The position numbers and the translations under genes were made by a program. Positions 22,243 through 30,196 of a stretch of 40,002 nucleotides of DNA are shown one piece after another. The DNA comes from Aphodoplasma sp045592745 (lineage in GTDB: Bacteria > Bacillota > Clostridia > UBA1381 > UMGS1253), in the NCBI GenBank assembly GCA_045592745.1, contig JAZNVH010000002.1, positions 1 to 40,002 of the forward strand, read 5' to 3'. The notes under the pieces are model-generated. The model did not search any database and was not told the DNA's origin. It was given only the letters and a program-made list of their open reading frames with translations. How positions within the stretch are numbered: position 1 is the stretch's first letter; every line of letters starts with the position of its first letter.

Positions 22243-22280
22243 TTGTATGTCTTCAAAAAAATATATGGAGGATGAGAAAA

Positions 22281-23636
22281 ATGGAAAAATTATTCAAGCT
22301 CAAAGAGCACGGCACTAATGTCAAAACTGAGATTATTGCCGGAATCACCACCTTCTTGGCAATGTCCTACATATTAGCGGTTAACCCCAGTATGTTGGGC
22401 ATCATTCCTGATGGCCCTGGTGCAGCTGCTATCTTTATGGCAACGGCATTGTCGGCTGCAATTGCTACAATATGTATGGCATTTTTTGCTAACTACCCTG
22501 TAGCACTGGCATCAGGTATGGGACTTAATGCATTCTTTACTTACACAGTATGTTTAACCATGGGTTATTCATACAAAGTAGCTTTGACAGCTATTTTGCT
22601 TGAAGGTATCATCTTTATGATTCTTTCAATCTTTAAGTTCAGAGAAGCATTGGTTAACAAAATTCCAAAGAACCTAAAGCTTGGTATTACAGCAGGTATC
22701 GGTTTGTTTATTACAATTATTGCACTCATTAACGCCGGTGTTGTTGTAAACAATGACTCTACATTGGTAGGTCTTGGTAATTTAGGCTCACCCCAGGTTG
22801 TTTTGGCTGTTGTTGGTCTTTTAATCATTGGCGTGTTGCATCACTACAAGGTTAAGGGCGATATTCTTATCGGTATTTTGGCTACTTGGGTATTGGGCAT
22901 TATAGCAGAGCTTATTGGTTGGTATGTGGTAGATGTTGAAGCAGGCGTATATTCCTTGATTCCTTCACTTTCATGGGAATCAATTAAGGCAAACTTTGCA
23001 GCTCCTGCGCTCTTCCAGTTTGATTTTACATTTATCAAAGATAACTTTATGGCTTTCGCTGTTGTAATGTTTACATTCCTCTACACAGATATCTTTGATA
23101 CAGTTGGTACATTGATTGGTGTAGCTCAGAAGGGTGACTTGCTTGCAGAAGATGGTTCTCTTCCAAAAGCAGGCGGCGCACTTATGGCAGACGCTGTTGG
23201 TACAGTAGCAGGTGCATGTCTTGGTACATCAACAGTTACAAGCTATGTTGAATCATCAGCAGGTGTAGCTGCAGGCGGTAGAACTGGTTTGACAGCATTG
23301 ACAACAGGTATTTTGTTCCTCATTGCTATTCCATTTGCACCGATCTTTCTTGCAATTCCGGGATTTGCTACAACACCGGCTATGTTGTTCGTTGGTCTTT
23401 TGATGCTTTCAGCAGTAACACAGATGGACTTTGACGGTGATGTTGCAGATGCTATCGGCGGTTTCTTGGCAGTTGTAATGATGCCTTTTGCATATTCTAT
23501 TGCAACAGGTATTATGTTTGCTATGATTGCATGGGTTGTATTAAAGCTTGCTACAGGCAAAGCAAAAGACATTTCACCGGTAATGTGGATTTCGGTTGTA
23601 TTGTTTGCAATTTATATTTACACAACCATAGCGTAA
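22281..23636 (+). CDS. pbuG: NCS2-family guanine/hypoxanthine permease
   Basis: A proton-coupled purine uptake protein of the AzgA/PbuG group, 451 residues with about 13 hydrophobic helices. Marks: GITTFLAMSYILAVNP near the N-terminus, ASGMGLNAFFTYTV, FTFLYTDIFDTVGTLIGVAQ (the substrate-site helix) and SSAGVAAGGRTGLTALTTG. The start is ATG at 22281, 8 nt after GGAGG; the ATG at 22272 abuts that site. Single gene with its own promoter and terminator. Its codons use more GTA, ACA and CTT than the gene before, as expected of a highly expressed gene. The symbol is by family and not proven. Confidence 0.88.
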   Translation: MEKLFKLKEHGTNVKTEIIAGITTFLAMSYILAVNPSMLGIIPDGPGAAAIFMATALSAAIATICMAFFANYPVALASGMGLNAFFTYTVCLTMGYSYKVALTAILLEGIIFMILSIFKFREALVNKIPKNLKLGITAGIGLFITIIALINAGVVVNNDSTLVGLGNLGSPQVVLAVVGLLIIGVLHHYKVKGDILIGILATWVLGIIAELIGWYVVDVEAGVYSLIPSLSWESIKANFAAPALFQFDFTFIKDNFMAFAVVMFTFLYTDIFDTVGTLIGVAQKGDLLAEDGSLPKAGGALMADAVGTVAGACLGTSTVTSYVESSAGVAAGGRTGLTALTTGILFLIAIPFAPIFLAIPGFATTPAMLFVGLLMLSAVTQMDFDGDVADAIGGFLAVVMMPFAYSIATGIMFAMIAWVVLKLATGKAKDISPVMWISVVLFAIYIYTTIA

Positions 23637-23650
23637 GTTTAATAAAAATT

Positions 23651-23674
23651 AAGGCGGTCAATGACCGCCTTTTT
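23651..23674 (+). terminator. rho-independent terminator of the permease gene
   Basis: AGGCGGTCA and TGACCGCCT form a near-perfect dyad centred on 23660, followed by TTTTT. Confidence 0.85.
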
Positions 23675-23731
23675 GCGTGGTGAGCGCGATTTGAATCCGC
23701 GTGCCCGTTAAGGCAAACGCATTTCGAGCTC
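23675..23731 (-). tRNA. probable tRNA-Ser 3' fragment (attachment-site remnant)
   Basis: On the minus strand this reads like the anticodon loop (CTCGAAA, anticodon CGA), a long variable arm, a T-arm (TTCAAAT) and an acceptor end. The 5' half of a tRNA is missing: its place is taken by the repeat at 23721. The T-stem has mismatches, so it is not a working gene. Anticodon loops of tRNA genes are frequent targets of tyrosine recombinases. I identify it by eye only. Confidence 0.35.
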
Positions 23732-23923
23732 CTATACAGTCTTTTTAGATAGAGTAAATTAGCGGAAGTTAAAGGAAGTTAAAAAGCGATAAAAACCGCA
23801 TAAAATAAGGGCTTTGAGGGGTTAAAATCCTTCAAAGCCTTTGCTGTTCTTACGATTTTCGTATTGCCGCTTTTTGATGCATTTTTGGGGTTTTCGCTAG
23901 AAAAGTGCTAGAAAAATGTTAGA
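23721..23923. repeat. left copy of the 203-bp direct repeat flanking the glycogen locus
   Basis: The same 203 bases recur in direct orientation at 38864-39066 with about 10 mismatches by eye, all substitutions. Contents in order: the tRNA-like core ATTTCGAGCTCCTA, a tandem GGAAGTTAAA pair (23764-23783), a hairpin (23810-23839), and three 11-bp units of (G)CTAGAAAA type (23896-23928). No open reading frame. Inference: an attachment or recombination module. Confidence 0.85.
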
Positions 23924-23928
23924 AAAAA
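23896..23928. repeat. three 11-bp tandem repeats
   Basis: GCTAGAAAAGT, GCTAGAAAAAT and GTTAGAAAAAA follow head to tail at 23896, 23907 and 23918. One-turn spacing suggests a protein binding array, such as the arm-type sites of a tyrosine recombinase. The right copy of the larger repeat has the same array at 39039-39071. Confidence 0.65.
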
Positions 23929-23993
23929 TATATGAAAGGATAAAACAGTTTTGCAGAATAACTTTACCTTAAAGGGTAAATTTGCTTGATTCT

Positions 23994-24022
23994 TTGACTT
24001 TTCCCTTAAAAAGTGGTAATAT
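23994..24022 (+). promoter_or_regulatory. promoter of the PAS gene with inverted repeats
   Basis: TTGACT (23994-23999), a 17-bp spacer and TAATAT (24017-24022). CCCTTAAA (24003-24010) and TTTAAGGG (24022-24029) form an 8-bp inverted repeat over the -10. A second dyad, TTTACC...GGTAAA (23963-23980), lies upstream. Confidence 0.55.
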
Positions 24023-24078
24023 TTAAGGGAAAGAAAGGTTATTAAGGGCATTACAGATTAAAATAAGGCGGAATTAAA

Positions 24079-24429
24079 ATGTTAAACAAATTATTCAAAA
24101 GCATACTCGAACAAGATACGGCACCTATCGTTGTCTGCGATTTGGAACATATTATCGTATATATGAATCCGTGTGCAATAAAGCGCTATCACAAGGATTT
24201 GACGGGCAAAAGCATTAAAGACTGCCATACTTCATCCGCAAATGAAATGATTGACAAGGTGGTTGCTTGGTTTAAGGAAAGCAAGGATAACAACATCATA
24301 TACACCTATCGCAATGACGAGGAAAACAAGGATGTGTATATGGTCGCTCTTCGTGATGATGACGGAAATCTGATTGGCTATTACGAAAAGCACGAGTTTA
24401 GAAACAGAGAAACAGTAGGGCTTTATTAG
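24079..24429 (+). CDS. small PAS-domain protein
   Basis: 116 residues comprising one PAS fold with nothing attached. Marks: the N-terminal ILEQDTAPIVVCDLEHIIVYMN, then LTGKSIKDCH and the C-terminal VYMVALRDDDGNLIGYYEKHE. PAS domains bind a cofactor or metabolite and usually sense redox state, light or small molecules. No output domain is present, so it must act through a partner. It starts 156 bp inside the left repeat, with AAGGCGG before the ATG. A decayed relative lies at 38408 near the right repeat. Standalone proteins of this type are common in Clostridia, without a known function. Confidence 0.8.
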   Translation: MLNKLFKSILEQDTAPIVVCDLEHIIVYMNPCAIKRYHKDLTGKSIKDCHTSSANEMIDKVVAWFKESKDNNIIYTYRNDEENKDVYMVALRDDDGNLIGYYEKHEFRNRETVGLY

Positions 24430-24549
24430 CCAAAGAAGTGATAAATAAGAATTTGACGAGATGATTAGAATATGGATACAAACAATGCTTGGCGATTTTA
24501 CAATTTTCGAAATCTTTACCGCACATCTTAATAAAAACGGAAAATTCAA

Positions 24550-24604
24550 AAATCCTGGAAGCCAGTATTTATGCGACTTTCAGGATTTTGTCATTTTAGT
24601 CTTG
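24550..24604 (+). terminator. terminator after the PAS gene
   Basis: AAAATCCTGGAAG (from 24550) pairs with CTTTCAGGATTTT (to 24600) over 13 bp with one G-T, loop about 25 nt, then a T-rich run. Confidence 0.6.
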
Positions 24605-24638
24605 CTTTGTCTGTATTGAATTTTTAAGATATGGTCAA

Positions 24639-24665
24639 ATGCATTTTCAGAAAGTCAAAATGTAT
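24639..24665 (-). terminator. possible terminator of the amylase-MalQ arm
   Basis: ATGCATTTT (24639-24647) pairs with AAAATGTAT (24657-24665), just after the stop of the amylase gene on the minus strand. The T-tract is weak, so this is tentative. Confidence 0.35.
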
Positions 24666-24668
24666 GCT

Positions 24669-26315
24669 TTATCTGAAACTTTCAACCCATGTCACCAAAG
24701 AATCATGATAGACATTTTCCATAACATCTTTTATCATCTGCTCTGTAACAGGTCCGTTGCACTTCATTTTTTCTATTATTGCACTCTGAAGCTCTTCAAC
24801 CGTCATTTCTTCATATGGTTTGTTTTGAGTTAAATTTAAATTTGCCTCATCTTCAATAATAACAGACAACTCCTCTTTTTGGGGCTCAAATACTTCCTTC
24901 GGAATTTCTGGGATGATTATTTTATCCTCAATATTAAGTTCAATTGGTTGCACTTTTTTATCCGCCATTTCGTCTGGCAGCCAGATTTCCCCCGAATTTG
25001 CTTTTGCATTCACACATATACATCCGTCTTTTGCGGATATATGCTCGCCATAAAGTGTGCCAACATACTCTTTCGCATTTGCCGCAGGAAGGAGCATCTC
25101 AAAATCTTCATCGCTGTTATTTACAGTTACAATCACAGATTCTCCGTCAAAATCTCTTGAAAAGGCATATTGACCATTTGTTAAGAGGAGTTCTTTATAG
25201 CTTCCGTACGATAATGCTTTTGTTTTTGAGCGTATTTCACCGAGTTTTGAAATAAGATTTGTGAAATTATTGTTTAGGATAGCATCCTTATATTGTTCAA
25301 AGGAAACAGCGGGTCTTAAAGAATCATCCGAGCCTTTCTGCTTTTCTCCTTCAATTCCGAATTCAGAGCCATAATATACAGACGGAACACCCGGGAGAGT
25401 ATACAGAAGAATATGAACAGGGACAAAGTGTCTTTTGTTGTTTAGCTTTGTGTAAATTCGTTCCACATCGTGATTATCAACAAAATTGTATAGCTTTAAT
25501 CCGTCAGGACGGTTGCCGCCCATCACATACAAGCGTTTTACAGTATGTGCGATTTCAAAATAGTTGTGGTCGTTATGTCCTGAATACAGCGCCTTGTGCA
25601 AATGATAGTTTGTAACAGAATGCAGGGTATCGCCGTTAACCCAGCGAATATAATCGCCATGTATAACTTCTCCCATCAACCATAAATCAGGCTTCACTTC
25701 ATTTGCCACCTTGCGCATCATCTGCATATAACTAAAATCAAGAACGTCAGCAGCATCCAGACGAATTCCGTCTATATCAAACTCTTTGACCCAAAAACGA
25801 ATGACATCACTGATATAATTCCTCACTTCTGAGTTATGCTGGTTCAACCTGGCAAGCAGATTATATCCTCCCCAGTTATCATAAGAAAATCCATCATTAT
25901 ATTCATTATTCCCATTAAAATTAACATTGCAATACCAATCTTTGTATTGCGATGATTCTCTGTTTTTCTTAATATCTGAAAAGGCAAAAAAATCTCTGCC
26001 TGTATGATTAAAGACACCGTCTAATATTACCCTAATTCCCTGTTTGTGGCATTCGGCAACAAAATTAGCCAAATCCTCATTGGTGCCAAGTCTTGAATCC
26101 AACTTCTTATAATCTGTTGTTTCATAACCATGCCCTACCGATTCAAAAAGCGGACCAATATATAAAGCATTAAATCCAAGGCTCTTTATCTCAGATATAA
26201 ACGGAATCAAAGTGTTTAGCCTGTGCTCTACCTTATTGTAAAAGTTTTGTTTTTCTGCCCCTGTCATACCCAGGGGATATATATGATAAAATATTGCCTC
26301 ATCATACCATGCCAT
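24669..26315 (-). CDS. GH13 alpha-amylase-family enzyme with acidic C-terminal extension
   Basis: An intracellular alpha-glucan hydrolase, 548 residues without signal peptide. The TIM barrel starts at the N-terminus (YHIYPLGM) with conserved motifs DGVFNHTG (99-106), IDGIRLDAAD (nucleophile Asp187), LMGEVI (acid Glu216) and FVDNHD (Asp283). The beta-sandwich follows to about 450. Beyond it come about 100 residues rich in Glu and Ile, ending in a helical block (PYEEMTVEELQSAIIEKMKC) unlike the usual family end. AGAGGA precedes the ATG by 7 nt. Probably cleaves maltodextrins released from glycogen. MalQ lies upstream on the same strand, 321 bp away, with a promoter between. Confidence 0.88.
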   Translation of the reverse strand: MAWYDEAIFYHIYPLGMTGAEKQNFYNKVEHRLNTLIPFISEIKSLGFNALYIGPLFESVGHGYETTDYKKLDSRLGTNEDLANFVAECHKQGIRVILDGVFNHTGRDFFAFSDIKKNRESSQYKDWYCNVNFNGNNEYNDGFSYDNWGGYNLLARLNQHNSEVRNYISDVIRFWVKEFDIDGIRLDAADVLDFSYMQMMRKVANEVKPDLWLMGEVIHGDYIRWVNGDTLHSVTNYHLHKALYSGHNDHNYFEIAHTVKRLYVMGGNRPDGLKLYNFVDNHDVERIYTKLNNKRHFVPVHILLYTLPGVPSVYYGSEFGIEGEKQKGSDDSLRPAVSFEQYKDAILNNNFTNLISKLGEIRSKTKALSYGSYKELLLTNGQYAFSRDFDGESVIVTVNNSDEDFEMLLPAANAKEYVGTLYGEHISAKDGCICVNAKANSGEIWLPDEMADKKVQPIELNIEDKIIIPEIPKEVFEPQKEELSVIIEDEANLNLTQNKPYEEMTVEELQSAIIEKMKCNGPVTEQMIKDVMENVYHDSLVTWVESFR

Positions 26316-26383
26316 ATGTAATCCTCTTATTTATTAAATTATATGCCTATTTTGCTCACTGCAAAACAAATTTCATATGTATA

Positions 26384-26412
26384 ATTATATTACAAATATA
26401 TATGAAAATCAA
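26384..26412 (-). promoter_or_regulatory. sigma-A promoter of the amylase gene
   Basis: On the minus strand TTGATT (26412-26407), a 17-bp spacer and TATAAT (26389-26384), about 70 bp before the start codon. Confidence 0.55.
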
Positions 26413-26636
26413 ATAGGTATTTGCTTTGTTATTGATTATATAGTTTACTTGGTTGTTATGCACACACGAGGATAGAACTTTTCAAAATCACGTTTTCTCA
26501 AATGGAATGACGAGGGCTTATGATGTGACGGAAAAAATTAAAAAGTGAGTGCGATAAAACTATGCTCTAAAATACATCTAACCCACTTGAAATATTAGGT
26601 ATGTATAAAAATTAAAGTTAGTCGGTGGTCTTGACT
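26413..26636. other. intergenic stretch between malQ and amylase genes
   Basis: AT-rich, with no gene of useful length. A dyad near 26608-26637 (TTAAAGT / ACTTTAA) follows the malQ stop and could be a weak minus-strand terminator. Some of the middle reads like decayed coding sequence, but I cannot identify it. Confidence 0.4.
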
Positions 26637-28070
26637 TTAAACTCTTGAATAAAGCTCGTTTAAACGGCGATATTTTGATTTGTCAATGCTGTCGAGTTGT
26701 TCTTTTGTTATTCTGTATCCCCAGTTTCCCTCGGCTTTGCCAGGGGTGTTTAGCCGTGTGTCAGAGCCATAGCCCAACAAATCCTGAATCGGCATAATAA
26801 CCAGCCCTGCATGAGATGCGAGCATAGTACGGATTATGGCATCGCAGCCTTTTTCCCAAGATTCTTCTTTATGGCCGCAATACTCAAGCATATTGCGTCT
26901 GGTTTTGTCATCAAGCTCCCACAGATATCCAAGCAAAGTGTTGTTATCATGGGTTCCTGTATACGCTACACATTGATTTGGGTAGTTATGGGGAAGATGA
27001 GGAGAATTTTTGTCGCCCATAAATGCAAATTGGAAGACTTTCATACCGGGGAAGTCGCTCATTTTGAGAAGTTTAACCACGTCTTCGGTGATAAGACCTA
27101 AATCTTCTGCAATAATCATTGTATCAGTTGAGTTTTCCTTGATTGCATCAATCAGTTTCATGCCGGGACCTTTGGTCATAAAACCTTCTTTTGCTGATTT
27201 TGCTGAAAAGGGAACTTCCCAAAAGGATTCAATGGCCCTGAAATGGTCAATTCGAATCCCATCAAACATTGTTGCTGTATGGGATATTCTATCTTTCCAC
27301 CATCTGAAACCATCTGTTTCCATTGCTTTCCAATCGTATATGGGATTTCCCCAAAGCTGGCCGTCTGCTGAAAAATAATCAGGCGGAACTCCGGCAACAG
27401 TAACAGGCAAATTGTCTTCACCAAGTTTAAAAAGATGTTTATCTGCCCACACATCGCTGCTGTCAAGGGCAACATAAATAGGCATATCGCCAATAATTTT
27501 TATACCTTTGCTGTTTGCGTATTTTCTTATTTCTTCCCACTGTGTAAAAAACTCATATTGGATAAATTTCCACATAAATAAGTTTTCGTCTTTATAATTC
27601 TCACTTTCCCATTTATACCATGGTTTATCGGCGTTTGAGTTTTTAATCGCCATAAATTTACAAAAGTTCTCAATATAAGGATTTTGAACTACAAAGTTTT
27701 CAATATCTGGTTTATTGGTAGCTCGGCTTGCTGCAATCTTTAAAATTGCCAGTCTTTCGTTATATAAACGCTCATATTCACACACATAAGGAGTATGTTG
27801 TTTTTGAGCGATAAGCTCATCTTTAGTCAATAGACCTTTGTTATGTAGGATTTCCAAGCTAATAAAATAGGGATTTCCAGCAAAGGATGATGCAGACTTA
27901 TAGGGGGAATTACATTCATCCGATGGACAAAACGGCAATACCTGCCAATAAGAATAGCCGCAATCGGCCAAAAAATCAATAAATAATTTTGCCTGCGGAC
28001 CAAAGTCACCAATTGAATAATCTCCAAACAATGAGGATATATGCATCAAAATACCACTTTTTCTTTCCAA
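26637..28070 (-). CDS. malQ: 4-alpha-glucanotransferase (amylomaltase)
   Basis: A GH77 enzyme that transfers maltosyl and longer units between maltodextrins, releasing glucose. 477 residues from a TTG at 28070, matching the usual ERKSGILMHISSL start; AAAGGGGA lies 10 nt upstream. An ATG at 28097 would add nine residues. Conserved regions: CPSDECNSPYKSASSFAGNP, the nucleophile segment GIRIDHFRAIESFWEVP, AEDLGLI with the acid Glu, and YTGTHDNNT. Pairs functionally with the two GH13 enzymes and GlgP to recycle short glucans. Its promoter (28109-28137) is back to back with that of glgB. Confidence 0.95.
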   Translation of the reverse strand: MERKSGILMHISSLFGDYSIGDFGPQAKLFIDFLADCGYSYWQVLPFCPSDECNSPYKSASSFAGNPYFISLEILHNKGLLTKDELIAQKQHTPYVCEYERLYNERLAILKIAASRATNKPDIENFVVQNPYIENFCKFMAIKNSNADKPWYKWESENYKDENLFMWKFIQYEFFTQWEEIRKYANSKGIKIIGDMPIYVALDSSDVWADKHLFKLGEDNLPVTVAGVPPDYFSADGQLWGNPIYDWKAMETDGFRWWKDRISHTATMFDGIRIDHFRAIESFWEVPFSAKSAKEGFMTKGPGMKLIDAIKENSTDTMIIAEDLGLITEDVVKLLKMSDFPGMKVFQFAFMGDKNSPHLPHNYPNQCVAYTGTHDNNTLLGYLWELDDKTRRNMLEYCGHKEESWEKGCDAIIRTMLASHAGLVIMPIQDLLGYGSDTRLNTPGKAEGNWGYRITKEQLDSIDKSKYRRLNELYSRV

Positions 28071-28108
28071 ATAAATTACATCCCCTTTAGTAAACATAAA
28101 TTATAAAC

Positions 28109-28137
28109 ATTTTATCACATATTGGTCGGTTTTTCAA
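28109..28137 (-). promoter_or_regulatory. sigma-A promoter of malQ
   Basis: On the minus strand TTGAAA (28137-28132), a 17-bp spacer and TAAAAT (28114-28109), about 40 bp before the TTG start. Confidence 0.6.
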
Positions 28138-28194
28138 TAAAAAACTTGAACAAAAAGCATTTTTTTTTGGGGATTTCGGAAAAGCATCTTATCC

Positions 28195-28223
28195 TTGACA
28201 AAAAAAGCCTTTTGATGTATAAT
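28195..28223 (+). promoter_or_regulatory. perfect consensus promoter of the glgBCDAP operon
   Basis: TTGACA (28195-28200), a 17-bp spacer and TATAAT (28218-28223), exact consensus at both boxes. The glgB ATG follows 40 bp later. Such a promoter implies high basal output unless repressed. Confidence 0.8.
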
Positions 28224-28263
28224 TTTAGCAAGAAAAGGAAGATACACTAAGGAGAGATTCTTT

Positions 28264-30147
28264 ATGACAAAAAAAGTACAAAATGATCTTAATACTCTTC
28301 TTTGCGAGTTTGCGAGCGGAAAAAGTTCGCAGGCTTATAACATTATGGGGTGCCATAAAACAGAGGACGGATATATTTTCAGAGTTTGGGCGCCAAATGC
28401 AGAGTGTATCTTTGTTGTGGGGTCATTTAACAATTGGGATACATCTGCTTGCCCTATGCATAGCATTGGGTATGGAGTATGGGAGGCTGCGGTTAATGAA
28501 GCACAGATTTTTGATGAATATAAATACTATATTATAAAAAAGAATGGTACAACGGTTTATAAAAGTGACCCATACGCATTTCATGCGTGCACACGCCCTG
28601 AAAATGCATCAAAAGTCTATGATTTAGAAGGGTTCACATGGACTGATTCGGAATATTGCAGTAAACGGACAAAAAAAGATATTACAAAAGAACCTATGAA
28701 TATTTATGAGGTGCATTTGGGTTCATGGCTGCAGCATGAAGATGGTAATTTTTTGTCTTATACCGATATTGCCGACAAGCTTGTCAAATATGTTAAAAAT
28801 ATGAACTACACGCATGTAGAGCTTTTGCCTATTAGCGAATATCCCTATGACCCATCATGGGGATATCAGGTGACAGGGTATTATGCGCCAACATCACGAT
28901 ACGGGACACCTAAGGATTTTATGAAGTTGGTTGATAAATTCCATGCCGCAGGTATAGGTGTAATTTTGGATTGGGTAGGAGCGCATTTTCCTAAGGACGA
29001 GAATGGACTATACGAATTTGATGGCAGTTGCCTGTATGAATCAAGCGATCCACTTCGAAATGAACATCCGGATTGGAAAACCCGAATTTTTGATTATTCG
29101 AGATATGAGGTTAGGTCGTTTTTAATATCAAATGTGGTATACTGGCTTGATAAGTATCATATTGATGGAATTCGGGTAGATGCAGTTGCATCAATGCTTT
29201 ATCTGGATTATGGCAGGCAAGACGGTCAGTGGCGTCCCAATCAATACGGGGGAAATATCAACCTTGATGCTGTCGATTTTCTTCGCGATATGAACAGTGC
29301 TGCGTTTAGATTTAACCCGTCAGCAATTATGGTGGCTGAAGAATCTACTGCTTTTCCTATGGTGACGAAGCCTGGTTATGATGGAGGTCTTGGATTTAAT
29401 TTTAAATGGAATATGGGCTGGATGAATGATATGCTTGGTTATATGTCATCAGACCCGCTTTTTAGAAAAGGCAGACAAAATGACCTGACTTTTTCGTTGA
29501 CCTATGCTTTTTCGGAAAACTTTATTTTGCCCTTGTCCCATGATGAAGTTGTTCATGGAAAAGCTTCGATGATTGGCAAGATGCCTGGAACTTATGAAGA
29601 AAAATTTGCAAACTTAAGAGCTTTTTATGGTTATATGATGGCTCATCCGGGGAAAAAGCTTAATTTTATGGGCAATGAATTTGCTCAATTTATTGAATGG
29701 GATTATAAAAAGCCTCTCGAATGGTTTATGCTTGAGTATGACAAGCACAATAAAATGAAAAAATTTGTCAAAGACCTGAATGCTTTTTATCTTAATAACA
29801 AAGCTTTTTGGGAGAATGATACAGACTGGACAGGTTTTCGGTGGATTGCTCATGATGACCATGACCAAAGCGTTATCTCCTTCATCCGCAGAGATGAAAA
29901 AGGCGGGGAAATAATAGTTGTATGCAATTTTTGCCCTGTTATGCGAAAAAATTATCTAATTGGAGTGCCAGATGAGGGAGAGTATAAAGCCGTACTTTCA
30001 AGTGACAGCTCTAAATACGGTGGAACAGGAACTCGCCTTCCAAGACGCAAAACAAAGAAAATACCTATGCACGGATTTGAACAGTCAATTTCTACAACCC
30101 TTCCGCCGCTTTCTACCGTGTACTACACGAAAGTAGTTAACAAATAA
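28264..30147 (+). CDS. glgB: 1,4-alpha-glucan branching enzyme
   Basis: Introduces alpha-1,6 branches during glycogen synthesis. 627 residues, typical for the form with a single N-terminal CBM48 domain (about 20-120, FRVWAPNAECIFVVGSFNNWD). The GH13 barrel has Asp306 (GIRVDAVASM), Glu359 (MVAEESTAFP) and Asp427 (LSHDEVVHGK). Another mark is the family pattern SWGYQVTGYYAPTSRYG. AAGGAG precedes the ATG. First gene of the plus-strand glycogen operon, which has its own perfect promoter. The last residues include an arginine-rich RLPRRKTKK segment common in Firmicute enzymes. Confidence 0.97.
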   Translation: MTKKVQNDLNTLLCEFASGKSSQAYNIMGCHKTEDGYIFRVWAPNAECIFVVGSFNNWDTSACPMHSIGYGVWEAAVNEAQIFDEYKYYIIKKNGTTVYKSDPYAFHACTRPENASKVYDLEGFTWTDSEYCSKRTKKDITKEPMNIYEVHLGSWLQHEDGNFLSYTDIADKLVKYVKNMNYTHVELLPISEYPYDPSWGYQVTGYYAPTSRYGTPKDFMKLVDKFHAAGIGVILDWVGAHFPKDENGLYEFDGSCLYESSDPLRNEHPDWKTRIFDYSRYEVRSFLISNVVYWLDKYHIDGIRVDAVASMLYLDYGRQDGQWRPNQYGGNINLDAVDFLRDMNSAAFRFNPSAIMVAEESTAFPMVTKPGYDGGLGFNFKWNMGWMNDMLGYMSSDPLFRKGRQNDLTFSLTYAFSENFILPLSHDEVVHGKASMIGKMPGTYEEKFANLRAFYGYMMAHPGKKLNFMGNEFAQFIEWDYKKPLEWFMLEYDKHNKMKKFVKDLNAFYLNNKAFWENDTDWTGFRWIAHDDHDQSVISFIRRDEKGGEIIVVCNFCPVMRKNYLIGVPDEGEYKAVLSSDSSKYGGTGTRLPRRKTKKIPMHGFEQSISTTLPPLSTVYYTKVVNK

Positions 30148-30196
30148 TATAAAAACACATGTTATAATGTGTATTAAAAAAAGGGGGGTTATCCTT

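Noticed and set aside
22073..22280. Purine riboswitch before the permease
   Set aside because: The leader after the promoter is only about 30 nt and the characteristic loop sequences are absent.
22106..22318. 70-codon forward frame before the purine permease
   Set aside because: It spans a terminator tail and a promoter, has Lys/Ile/Tyr bias from AT-rich DNA and ends inside the permease gene in another frame.
23721..23923. Repeat as an insertion sequence
   Set aside because: No transposase frame, no terminal inverted repeats, and only 203 bp. The tRNA-like edge fits an attachment site better.
23896..23928. CRISPR array
   Set aside because: The units are 11 bp, directly abutting, with no spacers and no cas genes in the window.
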